From an uncultured bacterium (lineage in GTDB: Bacteria; Krumholzibacteriota; Krumholzibacteriia; LZORAL124-64-63): a stretch of 64,000 nucleotides of DNA. Under the pieces are notes generated by a model that was given only the letters and a program-made list of their open reading frames with translations, ran no database searches and was not told where the DNA came from. The stretch lies in NCBI GenBank assembly GCA_937910695.1, contig CALEMW010000219.1:78276-142275 (forward strand), read 5' to 3'. The position numbers were made by a program, and so were the translations under genes. This document shows, in pieces, positions 42,812 to 51,933 of the stretch (position 1 is the stretch's first letter; every line of letters begins with the position of its first letter).

Positions 42812-44181
42812 GAGGCCTCTTTCCCATCGAGCCGTTTGCAGATTGTCGCGACAGACCTGCCGATATCTCCGGCTCCGAGGGTCAACAGGAGATCGCCGCT
42901 TCGGACTTGGGCGTCCAGCCAGCCTGGCACCTCGTCATGACCGGCGAGCAGGGTCGGTGTCGCACCCTTGCGGACGAGAGCCGCAGCAATGGCCTCGCTG
43001 TCACCGCCGGAGCATGGATCTTCGCCCGCCGCATAGACAGGCAACAGGCCGATGACGTCCGCGGCCATCAGCACATCGGCGAACTCGGCGCGGAAACGTG
43101 CGGTGCGTGTATGGCGGTGAGGTTGGAACAGCACGACGACGCGACGGCCGTCCGCTGTGGCCAGGGCGAGCGTCGCCGCCACTTCCGTGGGATGATGGCC
43201 GTAGTCGTCCACAACGAGGATGTTGTCGCCGTGAATGCCGTGATCCTCATAACGCCGGCCGACGCCAGTGAATGAGGCCAGAGCCGGAGCCGCCACTCCG
43301 AACGACACGCCCAGCTCCATACCCACAGCCACCGCTGCCAAAGCGTTGGTCAGGTTGTGCAGACCACCGGTGCGCAGGCTCAGTTCGCCAAGTTCGCGAC
43401 CATAGGCCAGGACACGGGCACGGCGGCCCACATCGTCGAGAGGTTCTCCGCGCACGTCGGCGTCGGCACCCAGACCGTAGGTCACGACTTTGCGGTCGAG
43501 GCCGGGAATCAGTGCCCGCACCTCGGGGTCGTCGGCACAGAGGATGCAAGCGCCGTAGAAGGGCACTTTTTCGAGGAAGATCCGGAAGGCGTCGCGGACA
43601 TCGTCGAGTTCGGCGTAATAGTCCACGTGCTCGTGGTCCATGTTCGTCACCACGGCGATGGTCGGCACGAGTTGGAGGAAAGAGCCGTCGCTTTCGTCAG
43701 CCTCGGCGACCATATACTCCCCCCGGCCCAGAATGGCGTTGGCACCCGTGGCCAGGGCGCGGCCTCCGACCACGACGGTGGGATCCAGGCCGCCCGCCGC
43801 GAGGACCACGGCGGTCAGCGATGTCGTCGTGGTCTTGCCGTGAGACCCGGCAACGGCGATGCCGTACTTCAGGCGCATGAGCTCGGCCAGCATCTCGGCC
43901 CGTCGGATGACGGGGATGCCCGCCCGTCGCGCCGCTTGGATTTCGGGATTGGCCGCAGTCACGGCCGAAGAGTGGACCACGACGTCCGCTCCGCCGATCT
44001 GCGAGGAGTCGTGGCCGATGAAGATGTCGGCGCCGAAACGTTCGAGACGGTCGGTGGCCTCGCTCGAACGCAGATCGCTGCCGCTCACCTTGAAGCCCAG
44101 GTTCAGCAGGATCTCGGCGATGCCGCTCATGCCGATGCCGCCGATGGCCACCAGGTGGATGTGTCGCGTGTTGCGGAACAT
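42808..44181 (-). CDS. murC: UDP-N-acetylmuramate--L-alanine ligase
   Basis: 457 residues. Adds L-Ala to UDP-MurNAc. MurC N-terminus HLVAIGGIGMSGIAEIL, ATP loop VAGSHGKTTTTSL, central EADESDGSF, and GVGRRYEDHG typical of MurC with DDYGHHPTEV. ATG 44181 has GGAG at 6 nt and starts 2 nt after murG. No murB or ddl follows; ftsQ is next. Confidence 0.98.
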   Translation of the reverse strand: MFRNTRHIHLVAIGGIGMSGIAEILLNLGFKVSGSDLRSSEATDRLERFGADIFIGHDSSQIGGADVVVHSSAVTAANPEIQAARRAGIPVIRRAEMLAELMRLKYGIAVAGSHGKTTTTSLTAVVLAAGGLDPTVVVGGRALATGANAILGRGEYMVAEADESDGSFLQLVPTIAVVTNMDHEHVDYYAELDDVRDAFRIFLEKVPFYGACILCADDPEVRALIPGLDRKVVTYGLGADADVRGEPLDDVGRRARVLAYGRELGELSLRTGGLHNLTNALAAVAVGMELGVSFGVAAPALASFTGVGRRYEDHGIHGDNILVVDDYGHHPTEVAATLALATADGRRVVVLFQPHRHTRTARFRAEFADVLMAADVIGLLPVYAAGEDPCSGGDSEAIAAALVRKGATPTLLAGHDEVPGWLDAQVRSGDLLLTLGAGDIGRSVATICKRLDGKEAS

Positions 44182-44183
44182 GC

Positions 44184-45317
44184 TCAGCTCCGATTCTCGT
44201 CGGCGGGCAAGGCGCCGCCCAGTCTCAGGATATCCACAGCGATCTCCGCGGCGGCATCGGGCCGAGCACGGCGACGGCTGGCGAGGGCCATTTCGGCCAG
44301 TCTCGAAGGCTCCGTGCAGAGGTGATCGACCAGCGCGATCAGCGCTTCGCCCGTACACATGTCGTCGGGCAGGACCTCGGCGGCGCCCGCTTCGGCCACG
44401 CCCCTGGCGTTGCGGGCCTGGTGGTCGTCGGTGGCGTGCGGGAAGGGCACCAGCACCGCAGGACGTCCCGAAGCCGCCAGTTCGGCGAGGGTCATGGCGC
44501 CGGCGCGGGAGATGACGAGATCCGCCCAGCGCAGGGCCGCAGCCATATCGTCGATGTACGGTTCGACCCTCAGCAGGCGCTCGCTGCCGCGCCAGGCGTC
44601 GTAGCCCTCGGCATAGGCCAGCGACACGCGGTTGTAATCCGTCGGCCCCGTTTGGAACCACAGCTCGAGATCATGACGACCGATCAACGGTGCCGCAGCG
44701 GCGATCAGTGCCTCATTGAGACTCCGAGCCCCCCTGCTGCCGCCGAAAGCAAGCAGCCGCAGGGGCCGACGTCCGTCCCAATGGTCATGATCATCTCGGC
44801 TCAAAGCCTCGCTGACGTCGCGTCGCACGGGATTACCCGTGACCACGGTGGGACGGCCGGAAAAACACGGAGCGGCTTCGGCAAAGCCCAGATAGATTCG
44901 GCGTGCCCAGCGGGCCGCCCTTTTGTTCGTGCTGCCGGGAACTGAGTTCTGTTCTTGCAGAACGATGCATTTCCCAAGGAGCCGCGACGCCACCATCACC
45001 GGAACGCTCACATAACCACCGGTACCCATGACCACGGCCGGGCGGAACTTCAACAGGATCACGAGCGACTTCAACACGCCGAACACCAGGTTCAGCATGA
45101 ACAGTCCACGTGCACCCCAACCCAAGCCCCGCATTCCCGATGCAGGTACGGTGACGAACGGCCAGCCGGCCTTGGGCACCAGGGTCGATTCGAGCCCGCG
45201 CGATGTCCCGACGAACAGGACTTCGCTCGCGGGATCGAGGGTCATCAATGCTTCCGCAACGGCGAGGCCCGGATAGACATGGCCACCCGTCCCGCCACCG
45301 GTGATGAGGATCCTCAT
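44184..45317 (-). CDS. murG: MurG, lipid II-forming N-acetylglucosaminyltransferase
   Basis: 377 residues, GT28 family. Transfers GlcNAc from UDP-GlcNAc to lipid I at the inner face of the membrane. GGGTGGHVYPGLAVAEAL is the first glycine loop, GTGGYVSVPV the second, GGSRGARSLNEAL the donor-domain loop, SRAGAMTLAELAASGRPAVLVPFP the UDP-GlcNAc site. ATG overlaps the ftsW stop (ATGA). Confidence 0.98.
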   Translation of the reverse strand: MRILITGGGTGGHVYPGLAVAEALMTLDPASEVLFVGTSRGLESTLVPKAGWPFVTVPASGMRGLGWGARGLFMLNLVFGVLKSLVILLKFRPAVVMGTGGYVSVPVMVASRLLGKCIVLQEQNSVPGSTNKRAARWARRIYLGFAEAAPCFSGRPTVVTGNPVRRDVSEALSRDDHDHWDGRRPLRLLAFGGSRGARSLNEALIAAAAPLIGRHDLELWFQTGPTDYNRVSLAYAEGYDAWRGSERLLRVEPYIDDMAAALRWADLVISRAGAMTLAELAASGRPAVLVPFPHATDDHQARNARGVAEAGAAEVLPDDMCTGEALIALVDHLCTEPSRLAEMALASRRRARPDAAAEIAVDILRLGGALPADENRS

Positions 45318-46462
45318 GGACGGCGCATCCTCTGGAGCCGCGCCTGGATGTCCCGCCGCTGCATGTCGATGTTCAGCAGGATGCCCACCGCGGCCAGGTT
45401 CGTGATCAATGCGGAGCCGCCGTAGCTCACGAAGGGCAACGGCAGGCCCATGACTGGTAGGAGGCTGGTGACCATGCCCAGGTTGATCAGAGCGTAGATC
45501 ACGATCATGGACGTCAGGCCGGCCGCCAGCAGGCTGCCGAAGCCGTCCCCCGCCTCGCGGGCGATCTTAAAGCCCCGCGTCGCGAAGATCACGTACATAA
45601 ATACCAGGATGAGGCTGCCGATCAAGCCTGCTTCTTCCCCGAGTACGGCGAAGATGAAGTCGGTATGGGCGTCGGGCAGGAACGCCAGGCGCTGATGGCT
45701 GCTGCCGAATCCCTGTCCGAACACGCCGCCCGCCCCGATGCCGATGATGCCCTGCCAGACCTGATAGGTCAGGTCGTCGCCCTGCAGCCCGCTCCACCAG
45801 ATCACCAAGCGATGATGCACCCTGGGAATGAAGAAGAAGCAGAGGATTGCGACCGATACTCCACCGCCGGCGATCACAGCGAGCCAACGGCCCGGAATGC
45901 CGGACAGGGTCAGGATCAGAATCGTCAGCAGCGAAATGACGATGGCGTTGCCGAAGTTGGGCTGCAGCACCAGAGCGAGGACGGTGACGGCCGGGACGGC
46001 GAGGACACGGGCCAGGCGGCGGGGATCCCGTGCGAGTCGGTCCCACCCGCCGGCCAGTTCATGGGCAAGAAAAACGATCAACGCGATCTTGGCGATCTCC
46101 ACCGGCTGTACGAAAAGGAACCAGCGGCCCGCACCGTAGCGGGCGCCGACCAGCCCGGTGGCGGCGAGGACCACCGTCATGACCACCAGACCCGCCCCGA
46201 CGATCAGCAGAGCCAGCCGCAACCAGCCGTTGCGCAGCTTGTTGTAATCGAAGCGCGCAGCGCCGATCAAGGCCAACGCGCCCAACAGAAGCCGCACCAC
46301 ATGCTTGAACAGATAGGTCGTCGAAGTGCGGGCCTCGCTGCGGAAAGAGCCGGCGTCGTAGACCATGACCACGCCGACGATGCAGAGGACTCCGACCGAG
46401 AGCAGGAGGCCGCGGTCGTACTCGCGGATGCGGTGCAATTGTTCGCGGAGTCTCCGGGTCAT
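45314..46462 (-). CDS. ftsW: FtsW, septal peptidoglycan glycosyltransferase (SEDS family)
   Basis: 382 residues, about ten membrane spans. SEDS polymerase working with FtsI at the septum. SEDS hallmarks: GARYGAGRWFLF, the catalytic-region QPNFGNAIV, GQGFGSSHQRLAFLPDAHTDFIFAVLGEE and PLPFVSYGGSALI. Position between murD and murG in the dcw order supports FtsW rather than RodA. ATG overlaps murD as ATGA. Confidence 0.97.
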   Translation of the reverse strand: MTRRLREQLHRIREYDRGLLLSVGVLCIVGVVMVYDAGSFRSEARTSTTYLFKHVVRLLLGALALIGAARFDYNKLRNGWLRLALLIVGAGLVVMTVVLAATGLVGARYGAGRWFLFVQPVEIAKIALIVFLAHELAGGWDRLARDPRRLARVLAVPAVTVLALVLQPNFGNAIVISLLTILILTLSGIPGRWLAVIAGGGVSVAILCFFFIPRVHHRLVIWWSGLQGDDLTYQVWQGIIGIGAGGVFGQGFGSSHQRLAFLPDAHTDFIFAVLGEEAGLIGSLILVFMYVIFATRGFKIAREAGDGFGSLLAAGLTSMIVIYALINLGMVTSLLPVMGLPLPFVSYGGSALITNLAAVGILLNIDMQRRDIQARLQRMRRP

Positions 46463-47832
46463 GGACGGGTCCCTTCCCGGGTCGCGGCCCAGGCCCGCGC
46501 CGCGCCGGCGAAGGCTTCACCCCGATGGTGATAGTCACGGAACATGTCGAAGCTGGCGCAGGCGGGGCTGAGCAGCACCGTTCCCCGGCCGTCTGCCAGG
46601 GCCGCAGCCGTGTGCACGGCCTCATCCATGCTCGAGGCGCGGACGATGGCCACAGCCCCGGCAAGAGCCTCGGCCATCGCGTCGGCTTCGGCGCCGATCA
46701 GAACGGCGTGGGACACCGATCCCATCGCGTCGCGCAAGGGGGCGTAGTTCTCTCCCTTGCCGCTGCCGCCGAGGATCACCACCACGTCGGCATCGTATCC
46801 CGCGAGTCCTGCGCACACAGCGTGGACGTTGGTGGCCTTGGAGTCGTCGACGAAACGGACGCCAGCCGACTCGATCACCAATTCCTGCCGGTGCGGCAGG
46901 CCGCGGAACGAGCGCAGACCTGTGGCGAGGACCTGAGCATCCACGTCGTAGACTTCCACCAAGGCGACCGCCGCCATGGCATTCAGAAGATTGGGGCCGC
47001 CCTTAAGACCGAGGTCGGCGATCGGGAGGATGGGTTCCTCGTCACCGCCCCGGAGCCTGACGAGCCAGCCGTCTTGAAGAAAGACCGAGGCGCCGTCCCG
47101 GCGCGCGCCAAAAAGGGTGCGCCGTGCGGCGGACCAGGACAGCGCCTCGATACAATCGGTCCAGGTGACGAAGAGTCCCTCGTCGCCCAAGGCCTTGATC
47201 AGGTTGTGCTTCGCTTCGAAATAGGCATCAAGATCGGGATAACGGTCGAGGTGATCGGGAGCCAGGTTCAGAACGGCTCCGGCCCGCGGTCGGAATGTGT
47301 CGATGGTTTCGAGCTGGAAGCTGCTCGCCTCGATCACCGCGACGGCATCGGGCCCCAGGGCATCGGCGACGTCGCTGAGGGGCCGCCCCAGGTTGCCCAG
47401 AGCGTAGGCGTCGTAACCGGCCTCGCGCAGCAGATGCGCCACAAGTTCCGTGGTCGTGGTCTTGCCGTTGGTGCCGGTCACAGCCAGGGCTTCCCCGGCG
47501 AAAACCCGCCAGCCCAGTTCCAGCTCGCCGATGATCGTTGTCCCCGACGGCAGGCTCTTCAGAGCTGGATGATCACCGGGGACGCCGGGGCTCAACACCA
47601 CACCGTCCAGGGCGGGCAGATCGAGCCACCAGTCGGCACCGGTCCGGATCTCGTGGTAGGCAGATGCCGCGGCGTCCATGAGTCCGCCGTGTTCCCACTT
47701 GGCTTCCAGTGCGGTGCGCTCGGCGTCGTCGCCACCCACGACACGGGCGCCGCACCGTCGCAGCAGGGCCCCGGCCGCACAGCCACTGCGGGCGAGTCCG
47801 ATGATCAGCCAAGTGCCTTGCAGGTTCCCCAC
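46459..47832 (-). CDS. murD: UDP-N-acetylmuramoyl-L-alanine--D-glutamate ligase
   Basis: 457 residues. Adds D-Glu. Rossmann N-terminus LIIGLARSGCAAGALL, ATP loop VTGTNGKTTTTEL, VLNLAPDHLDRY, DDSKATNVHA and the MurD loop VVVILGGSGKGENY. Starts 9 nt after mraY. Standard length and order. Confidence 0.98.
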   Translation of the reverse strand: MGNLQGTWLIIGLARSGCAAGALLRRCGARVVGGDDAERTALEAKWEHGGLMDAAASAYHEIRTGADWWLDLPALDGVVLSPGVPGDHPALKSLPSGTTIIGELELGWRVFAGEALAVTGTNGKTTTTELVAHLLREAGYDAYALGNLGRPLSDVADALGPDAVAVIEASSFQLETIDTFRPRAGAVLNLAPDHLDRYPDLDAYFEAKHNLIKALGDEGLFVTWTDCIEALSWSAARRTLFGARRDGASVFLQDGWLVRLRGGDEEPILPIADLGLKGGPNLLNAMAAVALVEVYDVDAQVLATGLRSFRGLPHRQELVIESAGVRFVDDSKATNVHAVCAGLAGYDADVVVILGGSGKGENYAPLRDAMGSVSHAVLIGAEADAMAEALAGAVAIVRASSMDEAVHTAAALADGRGTVLLSPACASFDMFRDYHHRGEAFAGAARAWAATREGTRP

Positions 47833-47841
47833 TGCGGCTCC

Positions 47842-48930
47842 CTATTGCAGCTTGATGGAGCTCATGCTGAGCAGCAGGAGCAGAATGCCCACGATCCAGA
47901 AGCGCACCACAACCTGAGTCTCGGACCAGCCGTTCAATTCGAAGTGATGATGCAGGGGCGCCATGCGGAAGATCCTCTTGCCGCCGCGCCATCGGAACGA
48001 GCCCACTTGGAGCATGACGCTCAGGGCCTCGGCCACGAACATGCCGCCGATGATCACCAGCAGCAGCTCGCGCTTGATCAGGATGGCCACGGTGCCCAAA
48101 GCGCCCCCCAAGGCAAGGCTGCCGGTGTCGCCCATGAAGACCCGTGCCGGATGGGCGTTGAACCAGAGGAAACCGAGCGCAGCGCCCACCACGGCGGCGC
48201 AGTATACGGTCAGTTCTCCGGTGCCCGGCAGGTAGACGATGTTCAGATAGTCCGCAAAAATGACGTTGCCCGTGAGGTACGCCAGTGCCGCGAAACCCAG
48301 AAATGCGAAAGCGCTGAGCCCGATGGCCAACCCGTCCAGGCCGTCGGTCAGGTTCACGGCGTTGCTCGTACCGGTCACCACCACCACCACCAACGGCAGG
48401 TAGAACCAGCCCAGATCGAGGAATGCGTTTTTGAGGAAGGGCAGCGCCAGGGTCGTGCGGGCCGTCGGCTCGCCGCCCAGCTCCCGGATCACAGCGTAAA
48501 GGACAAGGCTGAAACCCACTTGCCCGATCAGCTTCACGCGGCCGATCATGCCCTTGGGCCGTTTCTTGACCACTTTCAACCAGTCGTCGATGAAGCCGAT
48601 GGCACCCATCCAGACCGTGGCCAGCAGACAGAGTTGCACGTAGCGATTGGTCAGATCCGCCCACAGCAGCGTGGGGAGAACCACGGCGGTCAGCACCAGC
48701 ACGCCGCCCATGGTCGGAGTGCCCGCCTTGGCGGCGTGGTGGGATGGGCCGTCGGCGCGGATCGTCTCGCCGAGCTGGAGGGTCTGAAGACGACGGATCA
48801 CCCAGTCACCGAACACGAAGCTGATCAACAGAGCCGTCACCGCGGCGTAGGCGGCGCGGAATGTGATGTACTGAAAGACATTCAGCACGGACCAATGCTC
48901 GTGCAGCGGATAAAGGAGGTGGTAGAACAT
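47842..48930 (-). CDS. mraY: Phospho-N-acetylmuramoyl-pentapeptide transferase
   Basis: 362 residues, ten membrane spans. Forms lipid I. KAGTPTMGGVLVL, the Asp-rich FIDDWLKVVKKR, the NLTDGLDGLA catalytic loop and WFNAHPARVFMGDTGSLALGG are diagnostic; MAPLHHHFELNGW is the histidine motif near the C-terminus. ATG follows the murF stop by 1 nt. Confidence 0.98.
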   Translation of the reverse strand: MFYHLLYPLHEHWSVLNVFQYITFRAAYAAVTALLISFVFGDWVIRRLQTLQLGETIRADGPSHHAAKAGTPTMGGVLVLTAVVLPTLLWADLTNRYVQLCLLATVWMGAIGFIDDWLKVVKKRPKGMIGRVKLIGQVGFSLVLYAVIRELGGEPTARTTLALPFLKNAFLDLGWFYLPLVVVVVTGTSNAVNLTDGLDGLAIGLSAFAFLGFAALAYLTGNVIFADYLNIVYLPGTGELTVYCAAVVGAALGFLWFNAHPARVFMGDTGSLALGGALGTVAILIKRELLLVIIGGMFVAEALSVMLQVGSFRWRGGKRIFRMAPLHHHFELNGWSETQVVVRFWIVGILLLLLSMSSIKLQ

Positions 48931-48931
48931 G

Positions 48932-50419
48932 CTAGGACCTCTCGAGATGCGACATGTCGGGCTCGCGACGGGTTCGGAACAGCTCGACGACGCGCTCCAT
49001 GCCCGCCGACCGTGAGCCCTTGACCAGCACGTGGTCGCCGGCGACGAGTGTGACGATCATCATGGCCGCAGCCTCCTCCACATCGCGTGCGACGCGACCT
49101 TCGGCCCCCGCAGCTACAGCGCCCTCGGCGGTGTCTGTGGCATGGAGACCCACCGCCCACACGGCGTCGAATCCCAACTCGGCCAAGGCGGCGCCCGTGT
49201 CTCGGTGCAGCTCTGCAGCCTCGGCGCCCAGTTCTGCCATGGACCCCAATACGACCACGGTTCGACCTGTCCCGGAGAGTTCCATCAACGCTCTGCCTGC
49301 CGCCAGCACGCTGGCGGGGTTGGCATTGTATGTGTCGTCGAGGACAGTGATGCCGGCCACTGTCAGCAAGCGGCTCCGGTGGGGCGACGTGCGAAGATGA
49401 CTCAGCCAGCCCGCGATGTCCAGATCCGGACCCGCCAACGCCCTGGCGGCGATCACGGCGGCACAGAGATTGGCGGCATTGTGCCGTCCAGGCAAGGGAA
49501 GCGGAATGGCCTCGCCGTCGATCGTGAGCACTCCTGTGTCCGACGCCGCCGCTGGTGACCACGACCAGCGATGATCGCCGGCTGTTTCGCCCCAGGAGAC
49601 GACGGAGCAACGGGCGCGCCTGCGCCAGGCGTCGAACCCCGCACTGTCGGCGTTGAGTACAGCGACACCGTCTTCAGGCAGATGGTCCAACAGCTCGCCC
49701 TTGGTTCGTACGATTGTCTCCAGATCGCCGAATCCTTCGAGATGGGCCCCCGAGGCATTGGTGATCACGCCGACGCGGGGTGCGGCCAGAGCGGCCAGGT
49801 CGGCGATTTCTCCGGGCCCCGAAGCGCCCATCTCAATGACGGCCCAGCGGTGCTCCGCCCGCAGTCCGAGGAGGGTCAGCGGCACGCCGAGGGCGTTGTT
49901 GTAATTGCCGGAGGTGGCGAGGGTCGGACCGTCGGCGGTCAACAGCGCCGCAAGCAGGTCCTTGGTGGTGGTCTTGCCGTTGGTTCCCGTCACCGCGACC
50001 AGGCCCACGGTGCAGCGGCGTCGCCAACAGGCGGCCAGGACCGTCAGGGCCGCATCAGGATCGTCGGACAACAGGATCGCCGCATCGTGTCCGGGGTCTC
50101 CGGACAGCAGCGGATCGGCTCCGGCTTCGGACCAGGGGCGGGTCAGTGCAGCGGCGGCTCCCGCTCTCAGGGCTACGCCGACGTAGTTCCGGCCATCGAC
50201 GCGCTCCCCCGACAGTCCCAAAAACAGCTGTCCAGCACCGACGGCTCGAGAATCCAGGACCGCACCGTGAAACGACAGATCGCCCACAGCGTCGTGAGCC
50301 CCCTCGACTCTATGACGCAGCCAGGCTCCTCCCCTGAAGACCAGGACACTGCTCAGCAGATTTCGCGCAATAAGATCCTGTACGGCCCACTTCAGCTCAT
50401 AACGACGATCCGGGGTCAC
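48932..50419 (-). CDS. murF: UDP-MurNAc-tripeptide--D-alanyl-D-alanine ligase
   Basis: 495 residues. Adds D-Ala-D-Ala. Mur ligase motifs VTGTNGKTTTKDLL, VIEMGASGPGEI, TNASGAHLEGFG and LDDTYNANPASV, the last two MurF-specific. GTG start forms GTGA with the murE stop and has GGAG at 4 nt. The N-terminal ~20 residues (LKWAVQDLIARNLL) are unlike the usual substrate-binding start, with the SRAVGAGQLFLGLSG core at normal position. Confidence 0.96.
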   Translation of the reverse strand: MTPDRRYELKWAVQDLIARNLLSSVLVFRGGAWLRHRVEGAHDAVGDLSFHGAVLDSRAVGAGQLFLGLSGERVDGRNYVGVALRAGAAAALTRPWSEAGADPLLSGDPGHDAAILLSDDPDAALTVLAACWRRRCTVGLVAVTGTNGKTTTKDLLAALLTADGPTLATSGNYNNALGVPLTLLGLRAEHRWAVIEMGASGPGEIADLAALAAPRVGVITNASGAHLEGFGDLETIVRTKGELLDHLPEDGVAVLNADSAGFDAWRRRARCSVVSWGETAGDHRWSWSPAAASDTGVLTIDGEAIPLPLPGRHNAANLCAAVIAARALAGPDLDIAGWLSHLRTSPHRSRLLTVAGITVLDDTYNANPASVLAAGRALMELSGTGRTVVVLGSMAELGAEAAELHRDTGAALAELGFDAVWAVGLHATDTAEGAVAAGAEGRVARDVEEAAAMMIVTLVAGDHVLVKGSRSAGMERVVELFRTRREPDMSHLERS

Positions 50420-51933
50420 GATGCTCCACCTCTCGTCGCGATCCATTGGCGCACGACGGCCCGATCATCCAGATCCAAACGCCGATCTCCGACGATCTGA
50501 TAGTCCTCGTGACCCTTCCCGGCGATGACCACGACATCGCCTTCGCCCGCCCAGTCCAGGGCTTCGGTGATTGCTCGGGTGCGGTCGACCACGACACGGC
50601 ACGCGTCCCGGTCCACGCCGGCTACCTCGCGGTAACCGTCGAGGATCATGGCGCAGATGGCGTCCGGATCCTCGGTGCGCGGATTGTCGGAGGTGATCCA
50701 GGTCGCGTCGGCGCCGCGTGCGGCGACCGCACCCATTTGGGGCCGCTTGCCTGAATCCCGATCGCCCCCGCAGCCGAATACAGCGGCAAGGCGTCCGGAA
50801 CTCAGTTCGCGGCAGGATTCCAGCACGGCGTCCAAGGCGTCGGGCGTGTGGGCGTAGTCCACGACGGCCAATCCACCGCCGGGCAGTCCGAAACCTTCCA
50901 TCCGGCCCGGGACCTGGCCGGTGGCCGACAAAGCGGCGCAGATGTCGGCCACGTCGTAGCCAAGCGCCACGCCTCCAGCCACGGCCGCCGTCAGGTTCTC
51001 CACATTGAAGCGTCCGACCAACGAGCTCGTGATGCGGTGGGTGCCACCACCCGCCCCGATCGTGAGCTGTGTTCCCGTCATTTCCAGATCCGCATCGAGC
51101 AGGCGCACATCAACAACCCCGGCCGCGGTTCCCCGCCACCCCGTCGACCAGCGCACGACCCGCAGCCCCGGCGCATCCACATCGGCGAAGGCCGGATCGT
51201 CGACGTTGATCGCCAGCGCCCCCGGCGCCTTGATCCGGCCCGCTCCGCACAGCAGTTCTCTGATCCTTAATTTGGCGGCCAGGTATGCATCGAGAGTGCG
51301 GTGGTAGTCGAGGTGATCGCGGCTCAAGTTCGTCATCAAGCCGACATCAAGCTCCAGACCAGCGGTCCTGTCCTGGTCCAGGGCATGAGACGACACTTCC
51401 AGCGCCGCCGCCCCCAAACCGGCATCGCGCATTTCGGCGAGCAGACCGTAGAGACTCGGACCGTCGGGAGTCGTCAAGGGAGCTGGCACGATCGTCGTGC
51501 CCGTTTCATAGCGGATGGTTCCGAGCAGGCCGCAGCCACCCTCGAGGGCGGCGAGCATGTCCCGCAACAGGAAGGCGGTCGTCGTCTTGCCGTTGGTTCC
51601 GGTCACGCCGGCCAGACGCAGCGACGTGTCGGGGCATCCGTGCAGGAGGCGCGCCGCGAGCGCCGGCACCGGACGCGTGTCCGCAAAAGCGAGGACGGGA
51701 ACATCGAAATCCCTCGGAGCCTCACCCATGACCGCTACAGCCGCACATCCTGCCGCCTCGGCGTCGGCGAGCCAACGGTGCCCGTCGGCTGAATACCCGC
51801 GAACAGCGACATAGAGGTCACCGGGAGCGACCTCTCGAGAGTCGACGGTCACCCTGCGCACCATCGTCTCGAGGTCGCCCCCTGTTGCGTGTGCTCCAAG
51901 TTCTCCGGCCAACTGCCGTACACTCATCGCCAT
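50416..51933 (-). CDS. murE: UDP-MurNAc-L-alanyl-D-glutamate--meso-diaminopimelate ligase
   Basis: 505 residues. VDSREVAPGDLYVAVRG (UDP-binding), VTGTNGKTTTAFLL (ATP), EVSSHALDQDR, TNLSRDHLDYH. The residues DNPR (416-419, within TSDNPRTEDP) are the signature of enzymes that add meso-diaminopimelate rather than lysine, so the cell wall is DAP-type. Start ATG 51933 with AGGTGA upstream; ATG 51927, which makes ATGA with the ftsI stop, is equally possible. Confidence 0.97.
   Translation of the reverse strand: MAMSVRQLAGELGAHATGGDLETMVRRVTVDSREVAPGDLYVAVRGYSADGHRWLADAEAAGCAAVAVMGEAPRDFDVPVLAFADTRPVPALAARLLHGCPDTSLRLAGVTGTNGKTTTAFLLRDMLAALEGGCGLLGTIRYETGTTIVPAPLTTPDGPSLYGLLAEMRDAGLGAAALEVSSHALDQDRTAGLELDVGLMTNLSRDHLDYHRTLDAYLAAKLRIRELLCGAGRIKAPGALAINVDDPAFADVDAPGLRVVRWSTGWRGTAAGVVDVRLLDADLEMTGTQLTIGAGGGTHRITSSLVGRFNVENLTAAVAGGVALGYDVADICAALSATGQVPGRMEGFGLPGGGLAVVDYAHTPDALDAVLESCRELSSGRLAAVFGCGGDRDSGKRPQMGAVAARGADATWITSDNPRTEDPDAICAMILDGYREVAGVDRDACRVVVDRTRAITEALDWAGEGDVVVIAGKGHEDYQIVGDRRLDLDDRAVVRQWIATRGGAS

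Noticed and set aside
46525-49023. An 832-codon plus-strand open frame opposite murD and mraY
   Set aside because: Antisense of two certain Mur genes in a high-GC genome; translation is His/Gln-rich and domain-free.
48932-50446. Upstream ATG (50446) as the murF start
   Set aside because: It lies 31 nt inside murE; the GTG at 50419 forms a GTGA overlap and has its own GGAG site, as at several other junctions.
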